Source: VBAS01 sp964581455 (GTDB lineage Bacteria; Bacteroidota; Bacteroidia; Chitinophagales; Chitinophagaceae). Taken from it: 64,000 nucleotides of DNA. Below the pieces are notes generated by a model that did no database searches, was not told the DNA's origin, and saw only the letters and a program-made list of their open reading frames with translations. The stretch lies in assembly GCA_964581455.1 (NCBI GenBank), contig CAZOOT010000003.1, forward strand, positions 1 to 64,000. The letters run 5' to 3'. Of the stretch, positions 60,112 to 64,000 are shown piece by piece (position 1 is the stretch's first letter; every line of letters begins with the position of its first letter). Made by a program: the position numbers and the translations under genes.

Positions 60112-60481
60112 TGTTAATGCACTTTTTATTAAAAAATAATTATCGGGCCAGCTACACCTATATTATTAAGTGTCTCCTGTCCCAATCCTTCCAATTTTAG
60201 AATTGCACAATTTTGCTGTATCAACTCTATTCAACAAATAATTAATAACAACACTCCTGTATATCAGGATGAATTTTCAACAATTCTTTTCAACAATAAA
60301 TATTCAGTAAAAACAGACTGCCCCAATTGACCATCGGAAGCAAAATAACTCCGGGAGGTCATGCAAAAATAATAGAATTAATTAAGCCTGAAAAAAACAA
60401 TACTGATTTTGTAAAAAAAACTCTGGGATTTAATTAAATGACCTATCATTCTTTACTTTTAATCACCTAAACTCTCAAATC
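60112..60481. other. Divergent intergenic region between pyrG and an amidohydrolase
   Basis: 370 bases, very AT-rich. The only pattern I see is a widely spaced GGTCAT (60357)..ATGACC (60437) pair. No clear TTTG/TAnnTTTG promoter, RNA gene or repeat. It must hold the promoters of both divergent genes. Confidence 0.35.
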
Positions 60482-61780
60482 GTGAAGTATTCATTCAGCA
60501 TTTTTCTGATTTTATTCATTTGTTTCTCTTCGATATCACAAAAAACATATATCTGGTGTGGTTCTTTAATAGACGGGGTTTCAAATGAGCCCAAAAAGAA
60601 TATGACAGTAATTGTAGAAAAGAATAAGATCATTTCAGTTGAATCCGGGTTTATTTCTCCCGGAGCCGGAGATAAGTCAATTGACCTGAAAAACAAAACT
60701 GTTACTCCGGGCTGGATTGATATGCATGTACATGTAGAAGGAGAAACTAATCCAAATCAATACCTTGATCGATTTACAACAAATCCCACTGATGTTGCAT
60801 ATAGTTCTATTGCATTTGTTGAAAGAACATTAATGGCTGGTTTTACAACGGTAAGAGATTTGGGAGGAACTGGTGTAAATATTTCTTTGAGAAAAGCAAT
60901 TGAAAAAGGATTGGTGAAAGGGCCGAGAATTTTTACAGCAGGTAAATCAATTGGCACCACTGGCGGACATGCAGACCCAACAAACGGATATAGAAAAGAT
61001 CTGATGGGAGATCCGGGACCGGCAGAAGGTGTGATCAATAGTCCGGAAGACGGCATTAAAGCTGTACGACAGCGCTATAAAGATGGATCAGATCTGATAA
61101 AAATAACTGCAACTGGTGGGGTATTAAGTATGGCAAAGAATGGTCAGAATCCTCAATTTACTGAAGAAGAAATAAGAGCAATTGTAAATACAGCTAAAGA
61201 TTATGGCTTTGCAGTTGCAGCACATGCTCATGGAGCAGAAGGAATGAAAAGAGCCATCAGGGCAGGTGTGAATTCAATAGAACACGGAACATTGATGGAT
61301 GATGAAACAATTGAATTGTTTAAAAAATACGGCACCTGGTATGTTCCTACTATTACCGCAGGAATGGCTGTTTCTGATTCAGCCAAAAAACCAGGCTATT
61401 ACCCTGCAGTAGTTGCAACAAAAGCAATGGAAATAGGATCCCAGATACAGAACACTTTTGCCAAAGCTTATAAAGCCGGGGTAAAAATTGCCTTTGGTAC
61501 GGATGCCGGTGTTTTTAAACATGGTTTGAACTGGAAAGAGTTTGGCTATATGATTGGCGCCGGTATGCCTTCTATGGAAGCAATAAAATCTGCTACAATA
61601 AATGCAGCTGATTTACTGGGGATGAAAGATCAGTTGGGCAGTATTGAAAAAGGTAAACTGGCAGATATAGTAGCAGTTGATGGCGACCTGCTAAAAGATC
61701 CACTTGTGTTTGGAAAAATTGTATTTGTAATGAAAGACGGTGTAGTGTATAAAAACGAAATAAAAGCCTCAGGCTTTTAA
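60482..61780 (+). CDS. Secreted amidohydrolase family protein (prolidase/imidazolonepropionase branch)
   Basis: 432 residues with a GTG start at 60482 that directly gives a signal peptide (KYSFSIFLILFICFSSISQ). Metal-dependent amidohydrolase: VTPGWIDMHVHVEG (HxH), DLIKITATGGVLSMA (bridging Lys), VAAHAHGAEGMKRAI and NSIEHGTLMD (His ligands), IAFGTDAGVFKHG (last Asp). GGHADPTNGYRK is typical of the Xaa-Pro dipeptidase-like members. Probably cleaves a dipeptide or lactam in the periplasm. A distant relative of the amidohydrolase at 37852. Confidence 0.9.
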   Translation: MKYSFSIFLILFICFSSISQKTYIWCGSLIDGVSNEPKKNMTVIVEKNKIISVESGFISPGAGDKSIDLKNKTVTPGWIDMHVHVEGETNPNQYLDRFTTNPTDVAYSSIAFVERTLMAGFTTVRDLGGTGVNISLRKAIEKGLVKGPRIFTAGKSIGTTGGHADPTNGYRKDLMGDPGPAEGVINSPEDGIKAVRQRYKDGSDLIKITATGGVLSMAKNGQNPQFTEEEIRAIVNTAKDYGFAVAAHAHGAEGMKRAIRAGVNSIEHGTLMDDETIELFKKYGTWYVPTITAGMAVSDSAKKPGYYPAVVATKAMEIGSQIQNTFAKAYKAGVKIAFGTDAGVFKHGLNWKEFGYMIGAGMPSMEAIKSATINAADLLGMKDQLGSIEKGKLADIVAVDGDLLKDPLVFGKIVFVMKDGVVYKNEIKASGF

Positions 61781-61802
61781 AATGGCTTATATATACAGCA
61801 AC

Positions 61803-62600
61803 CTATCCTTTCAATATCTTATTATGGCTAGCCACCAAGCCCCTGATCAGGGAAGAGCTAAATCCCTGGTGTTCCATTTCATTTAACCCTGCTATAGTAC
61901 AACCTTTGGGTGTTGTTACTTTATCTATTTCCTGTTCAGGATGACTGCCTTTTTCCAATAATAATTGAGCAGCACCTTTTACTGTTTGAGCTGCGATCAT
62001 TGAAGCTGTCTCTGCATCAAAACCAATTTCAATACCCCCCTGTATATTGGCACGAATATATCGCATGGCATATGCAGTGCCACAGGCACCCAGAACGGTA
62101 GCTGCGTCCATCAGCTTTTCATCTATCAATACGGTTTTTCCCAATTGATCAAACAACTGCTGGATATAATTGATCTGAGACTGCTGAGCATTGCTATGTG
62201 AAAGACAGGTAATGCTTTGTTGAATTGCTATAGCTGTATTTGGCATAGCACGGATCACCGGAACGGGTTTTCCAATTGCTTTTTGTAATTGCTCGATCCA
62301 AATTCCTGTTATTGCAGAAACCACCACATGTTTTTTTGGATCCAGTGCCGGCTTAATTTCTTTAATAATCTGCTCATAATTATAAGGCTTCACAGCAAGG
62401 ATGATAATCTCAGAAGCTCGAACTGCTTTTTTGTTGTCATTGGTCACATTACATCCCTGTTCAGAAAATCTGCCAAGAGCTGAAAGGTTTCTCCGGGTAA
62501 CAGATAATTCAACCGGCCTGCTAAATTCGCTAAGAATTAAACCTTCAGCAATAGAAGCTCCAATATTCCCAGCGCCTATAATTGCAATTTTTTTTGCCAT
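61803..62600 (-). CDS. proC: Pyrroline-5-carboxylate reductase
   Basis: Final step of proline synthesis, reducing P5C with NAD(P)H. 265 residues. N-terminal Rossmann motif IAIIGAGNIGASIAEGLI, then VRASEIIILAVKPYNYEQII and IRAMPNTAIAIQQSITCLSH. C-terminal dimer domain: VLGACGTAYAMRYIRANIQG, AAQTVKGAAQLLLEKGSHPE and VTTPKGCTIAGLNEMEHQGF (the P5CR signature). Preceded by the purL terminator and convergent with the amidohydrolase. Confidence 0.96.
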   Translation of the reverse strand: MAKKIAIIGAGNIGASIAEGLILSEFSRPVELSVTRRNLSALGRFSEQGCNVTNDNKKAVRASEIIILAVKPYNYEQIIKEIKPALDPKKHVVVSAITGIWIEQLQKAIGKPVPVIRAMPNTAIAIQQSITCLSHSNAQQSQINYIQQLFDQLGKTVLIDEKLMDAATVLGACGTAYAMRYIRANIQGGIEIGFDAETASMIAAQTVKGAAQLLLEKGSHPEQEIDKVTTPKGCTIAGLNEMEHQGFSSSLIRGLVASHNKILKG

Positions 62601-62612
62601 AAATATTTTTTT

Positions 62613-62644
62613 AATAAAAATGCCACTCCCAAAATTGGAGTGGC
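62613..62644 (-). terminator. Intrinsic terminator of purL
   Basis: Minus strand: GCCACTCC (62637-62644), AATTTTG loop, GGAGTGGC (62622-62629), perfect 8-bp stem, then ATTTTTATT. About 50 bases after the purL stop and just before proC. Confidence 0.85.
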
Positions 62645-62695
62645 AAGCAATTTTTTCAAATATCTGAAATTATCGAGTAAACCTGAAATGAAATT

Positions 62696-64000
62696 TTAGA
62701 TAGAACTTAAAGCTGCTCCGGCTTCTTCTTTTGCCAGGTATTTCCCGATAGAAGTATCATACTGATCCTTCCACCAGTCAATCGTTCCCCAGAAATCACC
62801 GTCAACCAGCATTTCGCCTGTTGTAACTATGCCGATTCTTTCGTGAGGAAAATCTCCAAGCGTTTTTTCAAATTGGCTGATCAGATCAGCTTTTACAGAT
62901 ATCACTACCCTGCTTTGTCCTTCTCCAAATAAATATGCATCTCCCCTTAGTCCATCTTTTGTTTCTATGGCAAAACCAATCTCCCGATTGAATCCACTTT
63001 CACATAAAGCCACAAAAAGTCCGCCTTCACTGATATCATGTGCACTTTGCAACAATTTTTTACTGATAAGTTCTGCAACTTTATTTTGTAACTCATATTC
63101 ATCTTCCAGTTCAAAATGTGGTGCTGAAGAATATTCAATTCCGCAAATTTTACTCAGGTATTGTGATGAGCCGATATCATTTGTTGAGTTTCCCAACAGA
63201 TAAATCACATCTCCTTCTTTTTTAAAATCCAGGGTCATTTTATCATTGACATTCTCCAAAAGTCCTACCATTCCGATTGTAGGTGTAGGATAAACAGGCC
63301 CATCAGGATTCTGATTATAAAAGCTCACATTACCCCCGGTAACCGGTGTATCAAATTTTCGGCAAGCTTCCCCCATTCCTTTAATGGCATGAACAAACTG
63401 GTAATAAACTTCCGGATCAAAAGGATTTCCAAAATTCAAACAATTTGTAACTCCCAAAGGTTTCCCACCACTGCACACAATATTTCTTGCTGCTTCACTT
63501 ACGGCAATCATAGTTCCTTTATATGGATCTGCATAAACATAGCGGCTGTTACAATCAGTAGTAATGGCCAATCCCTTCATTGTGCCTTTTATTAATACCA
63601 CAGGTGCATCCGTTGGAGCATTGGTAGAAACATTGTTTGTGCAAACCATACTGTCATACTGATCATATATCCATCTTTTGGATGCAATGGATGGCAGTTG
63701 AATTAATTTTTCTGCAATTGCTTTTAAATCTTCCGGAACAGGTACTGTATCCTGGTTAAAACTTTTTATTTTTTCAAAATATTTTGGTTCTGAAAATTCT
63801 CTTTCATATTGTGGCGCCCCACCTCCCAATACAAGGTCATGGGCTGGCAATGAAGCTTCCAGTTCTCCACGCATATAAAAATTAAGAATACCGTCATCGG
63901 TCACCTCTCCTATAACAGAACAAGGAAGATCCCATTTTTCAAAAACATCAGTTACTTCTTTTTCTCTTCCTTTTTTTGCCACCAACAACATTCTTTCCTG
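62696..64000 (-). CDS. purL: Phosphoribosylformylglycinamidine synthase PurL, 5'-truncated by the window edge
   Basis: De novo purine synthesis, FGAR to FGAM. The open frame continues to the window end (first readable residues QERMLLVAKKGREK), so the N-terminal half is outside; about 434 residues are present. Blocks: LPSIASKRWIYDQYDSMVCT, TDCNSRYVYADPYKGTMIAV, SEAARNIVCSGGKPLGVTNC, GNVSFYNQNPDGPVYPTPTI and LQSAHDISEGGLFVALCESG. This is the small-subunit type (no fused glutaminase), so separate PurQ and PurS are expected elsewhere. The internal ATG at 63991 is not the start. Confidence 0.95.
   Translation of the reverse strand, partial: QERMLLVAKKGREKEVTDVFEKWDLPCSVIGEVTDDGILNFYMRGELEASLPAHDLVLGGGAPQYEREFSEPKYFEKIKSFNQDTVPVPEDLKAIAEKLIQLPSIASKRWIYDQYDSMVCTNNVSTNAPTDAPVVLIKGTMKGLAITTDCNSRYVYADPYKGTMIAVSEAARNIVCSGGKPLGVTNCLNFGNPFDPEVYYQFVHAIKGMGEACRKFDTPVTGGNVSFYNQNPDGPVYPTPTIGMVGLLENVNDKMTLDFKKEGDVIYLLGNSTNDIGSSQYLSKICGIEYSSAPHFELEDEYELQNKVAELISKKLLQSAHDISEGGLFVALCESGFNREIGFAIETKDGLRGDAYLFGEGQSRVVISVKADLISQFEKTLGDFPHERIGIVTTGEMLVDGDFWGTIDWWKDQYDTSIGKYLAKEEAGAALSSI

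Overview
The window is a low-GC stretch of a Bacteroidota chromosome, most likely from the Chitinophagales/Chitinophagaceae. The reasons are the gene content (DUF4954 beside glmS, DUF2807 and DUF4382 proteins, a TonB-dependent receptor, eukaryotic-type NADP isocitrate dehydrogenase, a long IspH, a LuxC-like acyl-CoA reductase beside a ferredoxin), the near absence of Shine-Dalgarno sequences, and repeated promoters of the Bacteroidota form TTTG-N19/21-TAnnTTTG. It is mostly ordinary chromosomal backbone. I see no prophage, insertion sequence, CRISPR array or secretion island.

Layout. 1-3.8 kb: the 3' part of glmS and a DUF4954 beta-helix protein. 3.8-7.8 kb (minus): era, an unknown secreted protein, der and another unknown, with an initiator tRNA upstream. 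The tRNA is preceded by a broken tRNA copy carrying a perfect palindrome and followed by 41-bp tandem repeats that reuse its 3' end. 8-12 kb: two tandem DUF2807 proteins, then a TPP riboswitch and the TonB receptor it controls. 12-16 kb: rhodanese, PASTA protein and ddl; a candidate structured small RNA with its own promoter; a ferredoxin divergent from an acyl-CoA reductase. 16-30 kb: HtrA protease, GH13 enzyme, serine hydrolase, MscS channel, several small enzymes, ispH, glycogen phosphorylase and a lipoprotein. 30-35 kb: DtxR-type regulator plus ZIP transporter, a Crp/Fnr regulator with a perfect FNR-type palindrome at its promoter, icd, a small membrane protein with an operator-like palindrome, and a frameshifted NTF2-like gene. 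35-44 kb: class V aminotransferase, acetyltransferase, DUF1080, amidohydrolase, two thioredoxin-fold proteins, threonine dehydrogenase and kdsA. 44-49 kb: DUF4382 lipoprotein, fusA, rpsG, rpsL, ilvE. 49-64 kb: an overlapping gene train ending in an ECF sigma factor and a membrane partner, then a thioesterase, aroE, a ComA-family gene, TPR protein, yidC, pyrG, amidohydrolase, proC and the 3' part of purL.

The most unusual items are the candidate 94-nt RNA near 14.3 kb (four paired regions closed by its own ends, promoter exactly placed), the rearranged initiator-tRNA locus, and three promoters overlapped by perfect palindromes (30.0, 32.2 and 34.75 kb). All functional calls come from reading translated sequence and motifs. 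No database search was run, and promoters, operators and RNA folds were found by eye.
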